Shown piece by piece: positions 27,461 through 36,462 of a stretch of 64,000 nt of DNA. The stretch is from Citromicrobium bathyomarinum (GTDB lineage Bacteria > Pseudomonadota > Alphaproteobacteria > Sphingomonadales > Sphingomonadaceae): NCBI GenBank assembly GCA_001306305.2, contig CP155577.1:1178001-1242000 (forward strand), given 5' to 3'. Both the position numbers and the translations under genes were made by a program. Each line of letters starts with the position of its first letter. Positions within the stretch are counted from its first letter, which is position 1. The notes below the pieces were generated by a model. The model made no database searches. It saw only the letters and a list, made by a program, of their open reading frames with translations, and was not told the origin of the DNA.

Positions 27461-28648
27461 ATGGGCAAGATCGATCGCATTGCGAAGGTTGGCGACGTCG
27501 CCGAAATCATGCTCGATTATGTCGAGAACAAGAAGACCCACCAGACCTCCGAGGTCATGCGGGTCCCGGCGGCGGCCTATGTCGATCCCGAACAGTACCA
27601 GCGGGAGATCGACCTGATCTTCAAGAAGGTGCCGCTGATGCTGGCCTTCACTGCGGAAATGCCCGAGCCGGGCGACTACAAGGCGATGGATGCGGTCGGC
27701 ATGCCGGTGCTGATCGCGCGCGACAAAAAAGGCGCCGTGCGCGCCTTCCTCAACGTATGCGCCCACCGCGGTGCGCCCGTTGCAGAGGCCGGGCGCGGCA
27801 ATTGCTCGCGCTTCACCTGCAAGTATCACGCGTGGACCTACGGCCAGGACGGCAAGCTCCTGGGCGTGGCGGAAAAATCGCTGTTCGGCGATGTCGACAA
27901 GCAGGACCGCTCGTTGCGCGAACTGCCGTGCGAAGAGCGTGCGGGGATGATCTTCGTCAGCCTCGACCCGGAAGCGACGATCGATCTCGACGAGTACTTC
28001 CAGGGTTACCTCAATGATTTCGCCGATCTCGACCTTGGCAGCTGGACCTATATGGGCAGCCGCGAGATCGAAGGCGCGAACTGGAAGATCGCCTTCGACG
28101 GCTATCTGGAAGGCTATCACTTCGGGTCTCTGCATCCCGAGACCATTTTTCCGCGGACCCCATCCAACCGGATGCATTACGAGGCATTCGGCCCCAACCT
28201 GCGGATCGGCTTCCCCCACCATGCGATCGCAGAGAAGCTGCGCGAGCATCCGCGCGACAAGTGGGGCGAACAGGAAAACAACGGGTTCGACTTCGTGCGC
28301 ATCCTGTTCCCCAATGTCTCCGCCTTCATCGCGCCCGAGATCACCCAGATCGCGCAGCTGTTCCCTGGGCCGACGCCCGACAAGAACCGCACCGTGCTCA
28401 ACTATCTGCGCCGCGAACCGATCAAGGACGATGCGGATCGCGAGGCGGTGGAAGGGGCGATGAACTTCTTCCGCAACGTAACCTACGAGGAAGACTATCT
28501 GATCGGGATGGAAATCCAGAAGGGCCTGGCGAGCGGCGCGCACGAAGACCTGGTCTTCGGCAAGAACGAGCGCGGCAACCAGTACTTCCACGAGTGGGTC
28601 AACTGGTATCTCGCCAATGATCCGGACGCGCCCAAGCCCGAACTTTAG
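27461..28648 (+). CDS. Rieske non-heme iron oxygenase, alpha subunit (copy 1)
   Basis: The 395-aa product has the Rieske ligands C100-x-H102 and C120-x2-H123. The mononuclear-iron site in GYLEGYHFGSLH has His220 and His225. The residue that bridges the two centres between subunits (Asp in naphthalene dioxygenase) is Glu217 here, as in carnitine oxygenase CntA. It hydroxylates or demethylates with O2 and electrons from a ferredoxin/reductase. There is no beta subunit gene next to it, so it is probably an alpha3-type enzyme. It lies divergent from the acyl-CoA synthetase and before Rieske copy 2. Confidence 0.92.
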   Translation: MGKIDRIAKVGDVAEIMLDYVENKKTHQTSEVMRVPAAAYVDPEQYQREIDLIFKKVPLMLAFTAEMPEPGDYKAMDAVGMPVLIARDKKGAVRAFLNVCAHRGAPVAEAGRGNCSRFTCKYHAWTYGQDGKLLGVAEKSLFGDVDKQDRSLRELPCEERAGMIFVSLDPEATIDLDEYFQGYLNDFADLDLGSWTYMGSREIEGANWKIAFDGYLEGYHFGSLHPETIFPRTPSNRMHYEAFGPNLRIGFPHHAIAEKLREHPRDKWGEQENNGFDFVRILFPNVSAFIAPEITQIAQLFPGPTPDKNRTVLNYLRREPIKDDADREAVEGAMNFFRNVTYEEDYLIGMEIQKGLASGAHEDLVFGKNERGNQYFHEWVNWYLANDPDAPKPEL

Positions 28649-28681
28649 GGGCAGGGGCCGGGCGGGCCGCTCGCGTCCGCA

Positions 28682-28703
28682 TTATCCGGCGCTAGCTGGA
28701 TAA
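28682..28703. promoter_or_regulatory. Inverted repeat upstream of Rieske oxygenase 2
   Basis: TTATCC (28682-28687) and GGATAA (28698-28703) form a perfect 6-bp dyad around the 10-nt centre GGCGCTAGCT. It lies ~100 bp before the start at 28804 in the 155-bp gap between the two Rieske genes. It may be an operator; it could also be chance. Confidence 0.35.
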
Positions 28704-28803
28704 ACGGTTAGTGGTCCCGCCCGCCCAAACGGCGCATCAAAGCGAAAACGGGGAAAACCCTGACAAGCCGGACCGCTACGAGTCAGGACATGAAGAGGAC
28801 GCT

Positions 28804-30162
28804 ATGAACATCGAGAAGGGCATCTCGCGCTATTCCGAAGGCTTCGATCAGGAAGTGCGCGGCGACACGATCACCGCGGATCGGTACACCTCAAAGGAGT
28901 GGCTGGAGAAGGAATTCGCCAACCTGTGGCCCAAGGTCTGGCACCTGGGCGCGGTGACCGCCGAACTGGAGGAGGAAGGCGACATCGTGCGCCACAACTT
29001 CGCCAATGAATCGGTGATCATGGTCAAGCAGGCGGATGGTTCGATCCGTGCCTTCTACAATGCCTGCCCGCACCGCGGGAACCGGCTGGTGCTGGGCGAT
29101 GTCGCTGCGGTCGATCGGATCGTGTGTTCCTACCACGGCTGGCAGTTCGATCCGGCGGGTACGCTGGTCGAAGTGCAGGACGCGGACGATTTTCCCGGCG
29201 GCAACCCGTGCGGCAAGGTCCACCTCACCGAACTGCGCTGCGAGACGTGGGGCCCGTTCGTCTTCTGGTGCATGGACGACGACGTGCCACCGCTGCTCGA
29301 ATGGCTGTCCCCCTATCCCGAGCGGCTGGAGGGATATGGCCTCGAAAACTGGGTCAGGGTGCTCAACATCTCCGCCGACGCGGAGTTCAACTGGAAGATC
29401 ATCCGCGACAATTTCAACGAGAGCTATCACCTGCCCACGATCCATCCCGAACTGGCGACCTTCATTAATGACGGCCTGCCCGACACCGTGTTCGAGATGT
29501 ACGATAGCGGTCACAATGCGATGTGGATGAAGGGGCATCAGGCGACCACGCGCCAGCACTTCGAAGCGGTGCCGACCCCGCTGGACGAGATTGCCAGGCA
29601 GTGGGATGTCGATCCTGACGAATACGAGGGTCGGCCTGCGGAAATCCGCGAGGCGATCATCGAAGCCAAGCGGCGGCTGGGGCCGGGGCGGGGCTTCACC
29701 AATTACCACCAGATGTCGGACCAGCAGCTGGTCGACTATTTCCACTGCACGATGTTCCCCAACCTGACACTGACCATGTCGCCCGAGCAGTGCCAGATCC
29801 TGCGCACCGAACCGCACCCGACCGACCCGGCCAAATGCGTGTTCCAGCACTGGTGCCTCTATCCGCCGGTCGAAGGTATGGAGACCGTGGTGACCCCGGT
29901 CGGCGAACTGCCGCTGCGCCATGATGCCGAGGCGCGTCATTCGGTCTATGGCGATGGGCAGTCGCTCGGCTTCGTGGCCGATCAGGATCTCTCCATCGGG
30001 ACCACGCAGCAGCAGGGCCTCAATTCGCGCGGGTTCAAGGGCTGCATCCTGACCCACCAGGAAAAGCGCATCCAGCGCTTCCATGAACTGCTCAACGACA
30101 TCGTCCTGGGCGGGCCGACCGAGCCGCAACAGCATTTCGGCGGCATGGACAAGGCGAAATGA
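28804..30162 (+). CDS. Rieske non-heme iron oxygenase, alpha subunit (copy 2)
   Basis: The 452-aa product has C88-x-H90 and C108-x2-H111 as Rieske ligands. The catalytic-iron motif DNFNESYHLPTIH has His209 and His214 and a bridging-position Glu206. AAGAGGA precedes the ATG. It overlaps the SnoaL-like gene by ATGA, which suggests a fixed stoichiometry; SnoaL/NTF2-fold proteins include the beta subunits of dioxygenases, so the neighbour may be a beta subunit. Confidence 0.92.
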   Translation: MNIEKGISRYSEGFDQEVRGDTITADRYTSKEWLEKEFANLWPKVWHLGAVTAELEEEGDIVRHNFANESVIMVKQADGSIRAFYNACPHRGNRLVLGDVAAVDRIVCSYHGWQFDPAGTLVEVQDADDFPGGNPCGKVHLTELRCETWGPFVFWCMDDDVPPLLEWLSPYPERLEGYGLENWVRVLNISADAEFNWKIIRDNFNESYHLPTIHPELATFINDGLPDTVFEMYDSGHNAMWMKGHQATTRQHFEAVPTPLDEIARQWDVDPDEYEGRPAEIREAIIEAKRRLGPGRGFTNYHQMSDQQLVDYFHCTMFPNLTLTMSPEQCQILRTEPHPTDPAKCVFQHWCLYPPVEGMETVVTPVGELPLRHDAEARHSVYGDGQSLGFVADQDLSIGTTQQQGLNSRGFKGCILTHQEKRIQRFHELLNDIVLGGPTEPQQHFGGMDKAK

Positions 30163-30566
30163 GCGGAACTGGGATCGAGGAACGTCTCGCCCTGCAGGAT
30201 ATGCTGGTCGGCTATTGCCGCGCGATCGACCGCCGGGCGAGCGCGGACGATGCGGCCGCCTACTACGCCGAGGATGGCGTGCTCGACAATTCAGCGGTTG
30301 GCGCGCCCGTTGCCGAAGGTCGCGCGGCGGTACGCGCGATGATCGACGGCATGTTCACGAGCTTGGCCTCCTTGGAGCACTACCTGTCCAACTTCCTCGT
30401 CGAGACCCGCGATACGGAGACCGCGCAGCTGAGCGCCTACGTGGTCGCGCATGGCATGCCGAACGGGGGCGATGCCTTCTCGATGCGCGGAGCCTATGCG
30501 GTGGATGCGAGCAAGGTCGATGGAGCCTGGCGGATAGCGCGACTGACCTTCACGCCTTTCGGCTGA
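30159..30566 (+). CDS. SnoaL-like protein coupled to Rieske oxygenase 2 (possible beta subunit)
   Basis: The 135-aa product starts IEERLALQDMLVGYCRAIDRR, the SnoaL_4 signature, and ends KVDGAWRIARLTFTPFG. Its ATG overlaps the alpha-subunit stop by 4 nt. It is shorter than classical ring-hydroxylating beta subunits (~160-190 aa), so a separate isomerase or dehydratase is equally possible. Confidence 0.8.
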   Translation: MSGTGIEERLALQDMLVGYCRAIDRRASADDAAAYYAEDGVLDNSAVGAPVAEGRAAVRAMIDGMFTSLASLEHYLSNFLVETRDTETAQLSAYVVAHGMPNGGDAFSMRGAYAVDASKVDGAWRIARLTFTPFG

Positions 30567-30570
30567 GGGA

Positions 30571-30592
30571 CCGGGCCGCTCGCGCGGCCCGG
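30571..30592. terminator. GC-rich hairpin between convergent genes
   Basis: CCGGGCCGC (30571-30579) pairs perfectly with GCGGCCCGG (30584-30592) across 4 nt. There is no T-run, so termination would be weak or factor-assisted. It lies between the SnoaL-like gene and the convergent SDR operon. Confidence 0.5.
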
Positions 30593-30599
30593 TAGCCGA

Positions 30600-31376
30600 T
30601 CAGGTGAAGACGTAGCCCCCGTCGATGTTCAGTTCCTCGCAGGTCATGAAGCTCGCTGCGTCGGAGCACAGGAAGACGACCCCGCCGGCCAGTTCGTCGG
30701 GTCGGCCCATCCGCCCGATCGGGTGGCGTGTGGCGACATTGGCCAGCGCGGTGTCGACGTCGGGGGCAGCGCCCAGCTCGACATAGCGGGCCGCGATCGA
30801 GCGCATCATGCCGGTATCGATCCCGCCGGGATGCACGCTGTTGACGCGGATATTGTAGCCTAGCGCGGCGAACTCCGCGCCGGTGCACTTGCTGAGCATC
30901 GCGACCGCGGCCTTGCTGGTGCAATAGGCCGCGTTGAACGGCGCGCCGCGCTGCCCGCCGACACTGGAGAAGTTGACCACCGCTGCGCCGCTTTCGCGCC
31001 GCTTGCCGCCCGCCTTGAGCATCTCCATCAGGGCCTGTGTGCCGATCACGGTACTGTCGAGATTGACCGAATTGATACGGTGGAACTCGCTCAGCGGCGT
31101 CTCCTCGAACGAGGCTACGGTCGAGATGCCGGCATTATTCACCAGCGCATCGAGGTGGCCGAACTCCGTCTTCACGAAAGCCGCGATCTGCTGCCAGTCT
31201 TCCGGCTTGGAGACATCGTGGCGGAAGTAGTGGTCTGCGCCGCTTTCGTCGGTATCGGCCAGATCGCTGGCGATCACGGTGGCGCCTGCCGCCTTCATTG
31301 CCTTGACGACTTCGCGGCCGATGCCGCCGTTCGCGCCGGTGACCAGCGCGACGATTCCTTCGAGTGCGATTGTCAT
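30600..31376 (-). CDS. Short-chain dehydrogenase/reductase (third gene of SDR operon)
   Basis: Start ATG 31376 overlaps the TGA of the upstream SDR by 4 nt. The 258-aa product has TGANGGIGRE, NNAG, Ser in NFSSVGG and YCTSK as the catalytic pair, plus IDGGYVFT at the end. ASDLAD after beta-2 gives Asp, indicating NAD(H). It is last of three SDRs in one operon. Confidence 0.92.
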   Translation of the reverse strand: MTIALEGIVALVTGANGGIGREVVKAMKAAGATVIASDLADTDESGADHYFRHDVSKPEDWQQIAAFVKTEFGHLDALVNNAGISTVASFEETPLSEFHRINSVNLDSTVIGTQALMEMLKAGGKRRESGAAVVNFSSVGGQRGAPFNAAYCTSKAAVAMLSKCTGAEFAALGYNIRVNSVHPGGIDTGMMRSIAARYVELGAAPDVDTALANVATRHPIGRMGRPDELAGGVVFLCSDAASFMTCEELNIDGGYVFT

Positions 31377-32176
31377 TGTGCGGTCCATCCCCCGTCGATC
31401 ACCATTTCCGATCCGGTCATGTAGCTGGCGTCCGGCCCCACCAGAAAGGCGATGCCCGCCGCAATCTCGCGCGGCTGGGCGAGCCTGCCCATCGGAGTCG
31501 CGGCATTCATCGCGTCGACCAGATCCTGCGGCTTTTCGGCCACGCCCTTGTCGACCCAGCGCTGGAAGCCTGCCTTGAGCAGCGGCGTCTCGACGAAGCC
31601 GGGATGCACCGAATTGGCGCGGATCGGCATGCCCTTGGTCGCGAACTCGATCGCGATACCCTTGGTGAACAGCCGCACTGCGCCCTTGCTGGCATTGTAG
31701 GCGGAGACTTCGGCATATCCGACCAGCCCCATGATCGAGCTGACGTTGACGATGCTCGACCCGCCTTCGACCGCGCTGCCGCTTTCAGCCATCAGCGGGA
31801 CGAAGCGCTTGGTGCCCATGAACACGCCATCGACATTGATCGCCATGATCCGCCGCCAGTCTTCCAGCTCGAGCGTCTCGACCGCACCGGTCAGGTCGAT
31901 CCCGGCATTGTTGACCAGGATGTGGCACGCATCGTGCGCCTGCTTCACATGGTCGAGCGCGCGCGCCCAGTCGCCTTCGTCGGTCACGTTGGCCTGCACG
32001 TAGCCGACCCTGTCGGCCAGATCGCCAAGCAGGTCGTGCGCGTCGCTTTCGGAATCGAGATCGCTGACGATCACGGTTGCGCCATCGTCAAGCATCCGCG
32101 CGGCAGCCGCATGGCCGATTCCGCGCAGGCCCCCGGTGACGAAAGCAACGCGGCCCGCGAGCCTGCCCGCGCTCAC
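31373..32176 (-). CDS. Short-chain dehydrogenase/reductase (second gene of SDR operon)
   Basis: The start is GTG 32176, which overlaps the preceding TGA (GTGA); the frame reading further upstream is a shadow. The 267-aa product has TGGLRGIGHA, NNAG, Ser in NVSSIMG, YNASK and IDGGWTAQ. VSDLDSES after beta-2 implies NAD(H). The pattern matches hydroxysteroid- and alicyclic-alcohol-dehydrogenase SDRs, a group too wide to name a substrate. Confidence 0.92.
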   Translation of the reverse strand: MSAGRLAGRVAFVTGGLRGIGHAAAARMLDDGATVIVSDLDSESDAHDLLGDLADRVGYVQANVTDEGDWARALDHVKQAHDACHILVNNAGIDLTGAVETLELEDWRRIMAINVDGVFMGTKRFVPLMAESGSAVEGGSSIVNVSSIMGLVGYAEVSAYNASKGAVRLFTKGIAIEFATKGMPIRANSVHPGFVETPLLKAGFQRWVDKGVAEKPQDLVDAMNAATPMGRLAQPREIAAGIAFLVGPDASYMTGSEMVIDGGWTAQ

Positions 32177-32955
32177 AGCCCCATCATCCCGGCGGTGCTG
32201 GCACCGTCGATGGTCAGGTCTGCGCCGGAAATGAACGCTGCCTCGTCCGATCCGAGGAACGACACCAGGGCCGCGATTTCCTCGACCTCGCCCATGCGCT
32301 TGAGCGGGGACATGCCGGCGTAACCGGCACGCATTGCGTCGGGGTTTTCGTTGCTGGCGATCAGGTTGGAAATCAGCGCAGTCTCCACCACGCCGGGCAG
32401 GATCGCATTGACGCGGATCTTGTAGCCCTGGTTGCCGCAATGGATCGCGGCAGACTTCGCCAGCGCCACCACCGCCGCCTTGGTCACCGAATAGGCGACG
32501 AAATTGCCCATCGCGCGGTTCGCGTTCATCGAGGAATTGATGATGATCGAGCCGGTCGGCCCATCGGGATTGTCGCGCATTGCGCGGATCGCGTGCTGCA
32601 CGGTCAGCATCACGCCGGTCTGGTTGACCGCGAGGATGCCGTTCCACCCGTCGAGCGAAATGTCCTCAACACTGCTGTCGCCGCGTTCCATGCCGGCATT
32701 GGCAAAGGCGATGTCCAGCCGGCCATGCGCGTCGCGAATCTGCGCGATCACATCGGCCCAGCCGTCCACATCGGACACTTCGTGGCGGATGAATGTTGCG
32801 CCGGTCTGCCCTGCGATCTCGCTGCCGGCGTCTTCGTTGCGGCCGGTGAAAAATACCTGCGCCCCATCGTTGCGAAGGCGCGCAACCGTGCCTGCGCCGA
32901 TGCCGCTCGTCCCGCCGGTAACCAGCGCGACCTTGCCTGCCAGCCGTTCAGTCAA
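32173..32955 (-). CDS. Short-chain dehydrogenase/reductase (first gene of SDR operon)
   Basis: The 260-aa product has TGGTSGIGAG, an ANAG variant of NNAG, Ser in INSSMNA and YSVTK. FTGRNED after beta-2 suggests NADP(H), unlike the two downstream SDRs, so the operon could encode a redox-paired set. The promoter must lie in the 151-bp gap shared with Rieske copy 3. Confidence 0.92.
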   Translation of the reverse strand: MTERLAGKVALVTGGTSGIGAGTVARLRNDGAQVFFTGRNEDAGSEIAGQTGATFIRHEVSDVDGWADVIAQIRDAHGRLDIAFANAGMERGDSSVEDISLDGWNGILAVNQTGVMLTVQHAIRAMRDNPDGPTGSIIINSSMNANRAMGNFVAYSVTKAAVVALAKSAAIHCGNQGYKIRVNAILPGVVETALISNLIASNENPDAMRAGYAGMSPLKRMGEVEEIAALVSFLGSDEAAFISGADLTIDGASTAGMMGL

Positions 32956-33106
32956 ATCCTACTCTCCCATTTTCTTATTCAGGCGATCCTGCCGCGCACG
33001 CCATGCTCTGTAACCTATGATTTCGGCAAGGTGACGACATGGGCCCCGGTCGGCATTACGGATGCAAACGAGAAGCCGCACGCAGACGGCACGAGAGGAC
33101 ACTGAC
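32956..33106. promoter_or_regulatory. Divergent promoter region, SDR operon / Rieske oxygenase 3
   Basis: The 151-bp gap contains TGTAACCTATGAT at 33009, 91 bp before the Rieske start. ACGAGAGGAC serves as ribosome site for the oxygenase. No dyad long enough to be called an operator was found. Confidence 0.4.
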
Positions 33107-34540
33107 ATGGCCGAACAAGACCCTCAGGTAGCTCCGGGCCAGGATCGCAGCGAAGGCGATACCTGGGTCGATTTCATGAAGCGCGATTCGCGCGAGGTGC
33201 CCGATTTCCTGATTGAGGAAAGCTACGAATATCGTGGCTCCGAACCGATCCCGGCGGAGCGTTACACCAGCGAGGAATTCGCCCGGCTGGAGCGAGAGCG
33301 GATGTGGCCTTACGTGTGGCAATTCGCCGCGCGCGAGGAAGACCTGCCCGAACCCGGCGATTACATCGTCCACGAGATTGCCGGTCGATCCTGGCTGGTC
33401 GTGCGTCAGGAAGACGGATCGGTCCGCGCGATGCACAATGTCTGCCTGCATCGCGGCCGCAAGCTGCGGACCGAGGATGGCAGCGCGCCCGATGGCTTTA
33501 CCTGTCCGTTCCACGCGTTCTCGTGGAACAAGGACGGCAGCTTCAACAAGGCGCCGTGCCAGTGGGATTTCCCGCATCTCAAGGACAAGAACCTCGACCT
33601 GCCCGATGCCGAAGTCGGCCATTGGCAGGGCTATATCTTCATCCGCGAGGAGAAGGGCGGCCCGAGCCTGGAGGAATACCTCGCGCCGCTACCCGATCAC
33701 TTCAAGCGCTGGCGGCACGACGAATGCGTCACCGTGATGCGCGTGGCGAAGGAGGTTCCAGCCAACTGGAAGGTAACGGCCGAGGCCTTCATGGAGGCCT
33801 GGCACACGGTCGTCACGCACCCGCAGCTGCTGCCCTTCACCGGCGACTGCAACGGTGCCTACTGGACTTATGGCGATCACGTGAACGTCAACCTGGTGCC
33901 GTTCGGGGTGATGAGCCCGCACGTTGCCGAGGGGCAGGGCGAACAGTGGATCGTCGACGAGTTCATCAAGTATAACGGACGCAGTTCCGACAACTACGAC
34001 CCCGATGCCGATCCGATGGCGATCGAGGTGCCCGAGGGGAAGACCGCGCGCGAGGCGCTGGGCGACCGGATGCGCGAGGTCTATACCGAACAGACCGGCT
34101 ACGACCACTCGCACGCGACGGACGCCGAAGTGCTCGATGCGCTGGTCTACAACGTGTTCCCCAACTTCGCGCCCTGGGGCGGCTACATGCCCAACATCGT
34201 CTACCGCTGGTATCCCGGAAAGACGCCCGATACCTGCGTGATGGAAGTGCGTGTGCTTGCCCGCGTGAAGAAGGGCGAGCCCAAGCCCGCAGGCGCGCCG
34301 CTCAAGTATCTCACGATCGACCAGAAATGGACCGAGGCGCCCGAGCTGGGCGGGCTGGGCGAAGTGTTCGAGCAGGACATGGACAATCTGCCCTACGTTC
34401 AGGAAGGCCTGAAGGTGCACAAGACGGGCGAGGTCCAGCTGGGCAATTATCAGGAAATCCGCCTGCGCCAGTTTCAGGATACCATGATGAAATATATCGA
34501 CGGCGAACTGGGCGGCGCTGCGCCGGGCAAGACCGCATGA
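33107..34540 (+). CDS. Rieske non-heme iron oxygenase, alpha subunit (copy 3)
   Basis: The 477-aa product is longer at the N-terminus than the other two. Rieske ligands are C113-x-H115 and C133-x2-H136. The iron site FMEAWHTVVTH has His233 and His238, and the bridging position is Glu230. An insertion of about 60 residues (~280-345, rich in acidic residues) precedes LVYNVFPNFAPWGGYMPN. It overlaps the ThuA-like gene by ATGA. Confidence 0.92.
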   Translation: MAEQDPQVAPGQDRSEGDTWVDFMKRDSREVPDFLIEESYEYRGSEPIPAERYTSEEFARLERERMWPYVWQFAAREEDLPEPGDYIVHEIAGRSWLVVRQEDGSVRAMHNVCLHRGRKLRTEDGSAPDGFTCPFHAFSWNKDGSFNKAPCQWDFPHLKDKNLDLPDAEVGHWQGYIFIREEKGGPSLEEYLAPLPDHFKRWRHDECVTVMRVAKEVPANWKVTAEAFMEAWHTVVTHPQLLPFTGDCNGAYWTYGDHVNVNLVPFGVMSPHVAEGQGEQWIVDEFIKYNGRSSDNYDPDADPMAIEVPEGKTAREALGDRMREVYTEQTGYDHSHATDAEVLDALVYNVFPNFAPWGGYMPNIVYRWYPGKTPDTCVMEVRVLARVKKGEPKPAGAPLKYLTIDQKWTEAPELGGLGEVFEQDMDNLPYVQEGLKVHKTGEVQLGNYQEIRLRQFQDTMMKYIDGELGGAAPGKTA

Positions 34541-35337
34541 GCGATACCGATCACGGACCCGATCCGCTGGCCCACGCGACCGAGGACGACCACCCCCAGC
34601 GCATCGACTGCGTGCTGGTGGCCGGCGGGCTCTATCACGATATCGACTTCGCCCGGCTCGAACTGCTCAAGCTGCTGGCCGAGCATCCCGAGATCCGTAC
34701 CCGCGTGTTCGAGGATTACGAAAATCTCGACGCCCTGCGCGAAGCGGACATGATCATCTCGTATACCTGCGACGTGGTCCCCTCGCTCGCCGCGCAGGAG
34801 GTCTTGCGCGACTGGCTGGATGCGGGCGGGCGCTGGTATGCGCTGCACGGGACCAATTCGATCCTGCGCCTGATGGACGACGGCGTGTGGGAGGCCCCGC
34901 GCTGGGCCCCGCTGATGATGGACCTGCTGGGCAGCCAGTTCGTCAGTCATCCGCCGATCGCGCCCTATACGGTGACGGTCGCCGATCCCACGCACCCGCT
35001 GGTGGAAGGAGTGGAGCCGTTCGAGACCACCGACGAGCTCTACCATCTTGAGACGCACGGCGACCTGCATGTGCTGCTGGAGACCGAGACTGCAGAGGAA
35101 GGCACCGGCTTTCGCGAGGCGTCGGATGCGCCGGGCAAACATCCGGTTTTCTATCTGAAGCCGCGCGGGAAGGGCGGGGTGCTTTACAACACGCTGGGCC
35201 ATTGCCGGGGGCATTACGACCTTCAGCCGCTGGCGCCGTGGTGGCCCACGCTCGATCGCTGTGCGTGGGATCTGCCGGTGTTCTACGACCTGCTGCGGCG
35301 GGGTATCGGCTGGCTCAAGGATCGCGAGCCAGCCTGA
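34537..35337 (+). CDS. ThuA-domain protein (class I amidotransferase-like fold)
   Basis: The 266-aa product has the ThuA pattern: DCVLVAGGLYHDIDFARLELLKLL, ADMIISYTCDVVPSLAAQEVLRDWLDAGGRWYALHGTN, and a C-terminal GGVLYNTLGHCRGHYD. ThuA proteins have a glutamine-amidotransferase-like fold without the Cys nucleophile, and are linked to sugar or 3-keto-glycoside metabolism. The ATGA overlap with a Rieske alpha subunit is an uncommon partnership and hints at a shared step, for example processing the oxygenated product. Confidence 0.85.
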   Translation: MSDTDHGPDPLAHATEDDHPQRIDCVLVAGGLYHDIDFARLELLKLLAEHPEIRTRVFEDYENLDALREADMIISYTCDVVPSLAAQEVLRDWLDAGGRWYALHGTNSILRLMDDGVWEAPRWAPLMMDLLGSQFVSHPPIAPYTVTVADPTHPLVEGVEPFETTDELYHLETHGDLHVLLETETAEEGTGFREASDAPGKHPVFYLKPRGKGGVLYNTLGHCRGHYDLQPLAPWWPTLDRCAWDLPVFYDLLRRGIGWLKDREPA

Positions 35338-35364
35338 TCTTCAAGGCTCCCGGGGAACCCCGGC

Positions 35365-36462
35365 CTAGCTGGCCAGGGCGAACCGGTCGAGCGCGGCGTC
35401 GGGCGCTTCGGGCCAGCGCGACAGCACCATCAGCCGCTTGTGCCCCTGGCCGATCGACAGTTCCTGCGTGATTCCCATCGCGCCGTGCAGCTGGATCGCC
35501 TCGTGGCCCAGCTCGATCCCCGTTTCCGCGATGAAGGCGCGCGCGCCGTCCAGGCGTTTTGCATAGTCCGGCGTCCCCTCGCTCACGATCGCGAAGTCCA
35601 GCAGCGACTTGGCCTGTTCGAGCTTGGCGTACAGCGCGGCCATGCGATGCTGGATCGCCTGGAAACGGCTGAGCGGCTGGTCGAACTGCTCGCGCTGACG
35701 CAGGTAGTCGAGAGTGTGTTCGAACAAGCGCTCCATGATCCCGACCATCTCGGACGAGCGGGCGAGCGAGGCAGTCTGCTCCACCTGCGCGAGCAGGCGC
35801 GCGCCGTTCTCGATCCGCGCGATCGGGCGCACGTCGGTCAGCCGCAGCATGGCCGCCATCGACCCGTCGGCGACCCGCCAGGTTTCGACATCGAGGCCAT
35901 CGGCATCGGCAGCGACGAGATAGAGCGCGCCGGCGTCGGCGGCATCGTCATCGAGCGCGCTGACCAGATAGAGATCGGCCCCGCAGCCGCCCATCGTGAA
36001 CGGCTTGGTGCCCGTGATCTGCACGGTGTCGCCCGCCTTGCGCGCCCGGGTGCGCAAGCCGCTCCAGCCGCCCGGGGCGTCGAATTCGTTGTGGGCGAGG
36101 GCTGCGCGCTTTGCCCCGCTCGCGAGATCGTCCGCCCATTGCCCGGCAATCTCGTCCTGCGCGCGCACGAGAATGCCGCCTGCCAGCAGCGCGCAATCGA
36201 TCAGCGGCTCAACCGCGAGACCGCGCCCCATGGCGTGATGGATCAGCGAGATCGACGTCGCGCCGAGGTCCAGCCCGCCAGCCTCTTCGGGATAGCTGGC
36301 GGCGAGAATCCCCAGTTCCCCCAGCAACGCCCAGTTGCTGGGTTCGAAGCCGCACGGCTGTGATTGATACTCGCGTCGTTCCTCCCCCGCATACTGGTTG
36401 TCCAAAAAGCGCTCGGCGACGGCCTTCAGCATCTGCTCGTCTTCCGTCAGGTCGAAATTCAC
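35365..36462 (-). CDS. Acyl-CoA dehydrogenase family protein (copy A)
   Basis: The start is GTG 36462 (VNFDLTEDEQML), with GAAGGAG 7 nt upstream; the frame stays open to 36591 but has no better start. The 365-aa product keeps the ACAD fold (GELGILAASYPEEAGGLDLG, QREQFDQPLSRFQAIQHRMA, HGAMGITQELSIGQGHKRL). It lacks an obvious catalytic Glu in the usual positions and is short, as in the partner subunits of heteromeric steroid ACADs. It may pair with one of the other ACADs at 40655 or 47179; this is inference. Divergent from the LuxR-type gene. Confidence 0.85.
   Translation of the reverse strand: MNFDLTEDEQMLKAVAERFLDNQYAGEERREYQSQPCGFEPSNWALLGELGILAASYPEEAGGLDLGATSISLIHHAMGRGLAVEPLIDCALLAGGILVRAQDEIAGQWADDLASGAKRAALAHNEFDAPGGWSGLRTRARKAGDTVQITGTKPFTMGGCGADLYLVSALDDDAADAGALYLVAADADGLDVETWRVADGSMAAMLRLTDVRPIARIENGARLLAQVEQTASLARSSEMVGIMERLFEHTLDYLRQREQFDQPLSRFQAIQHRMAALYAKLEQAKSLLDFAIVSEGTPDYAKRLDGARAFIAETGIELGHEAIQLHGAMGITQELSIGQGHKRLMVLSRWPEAPDAALDRFALAS

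Noticed and set aside
27314-28591. N-terminal extension of the acyl-CoA synthetase frame to 28591
   Set aside because: The extension lies opposite Rieske oxygenase 1. ANL homology begins at ATG 27313.
35350-35363. CCGGGG-AA-CCCCGG as a terminator between ThuA and ACAD A
   Set aside because: The 2-nt loop is too small for the full stem and no T-run follows; left out as a feature.
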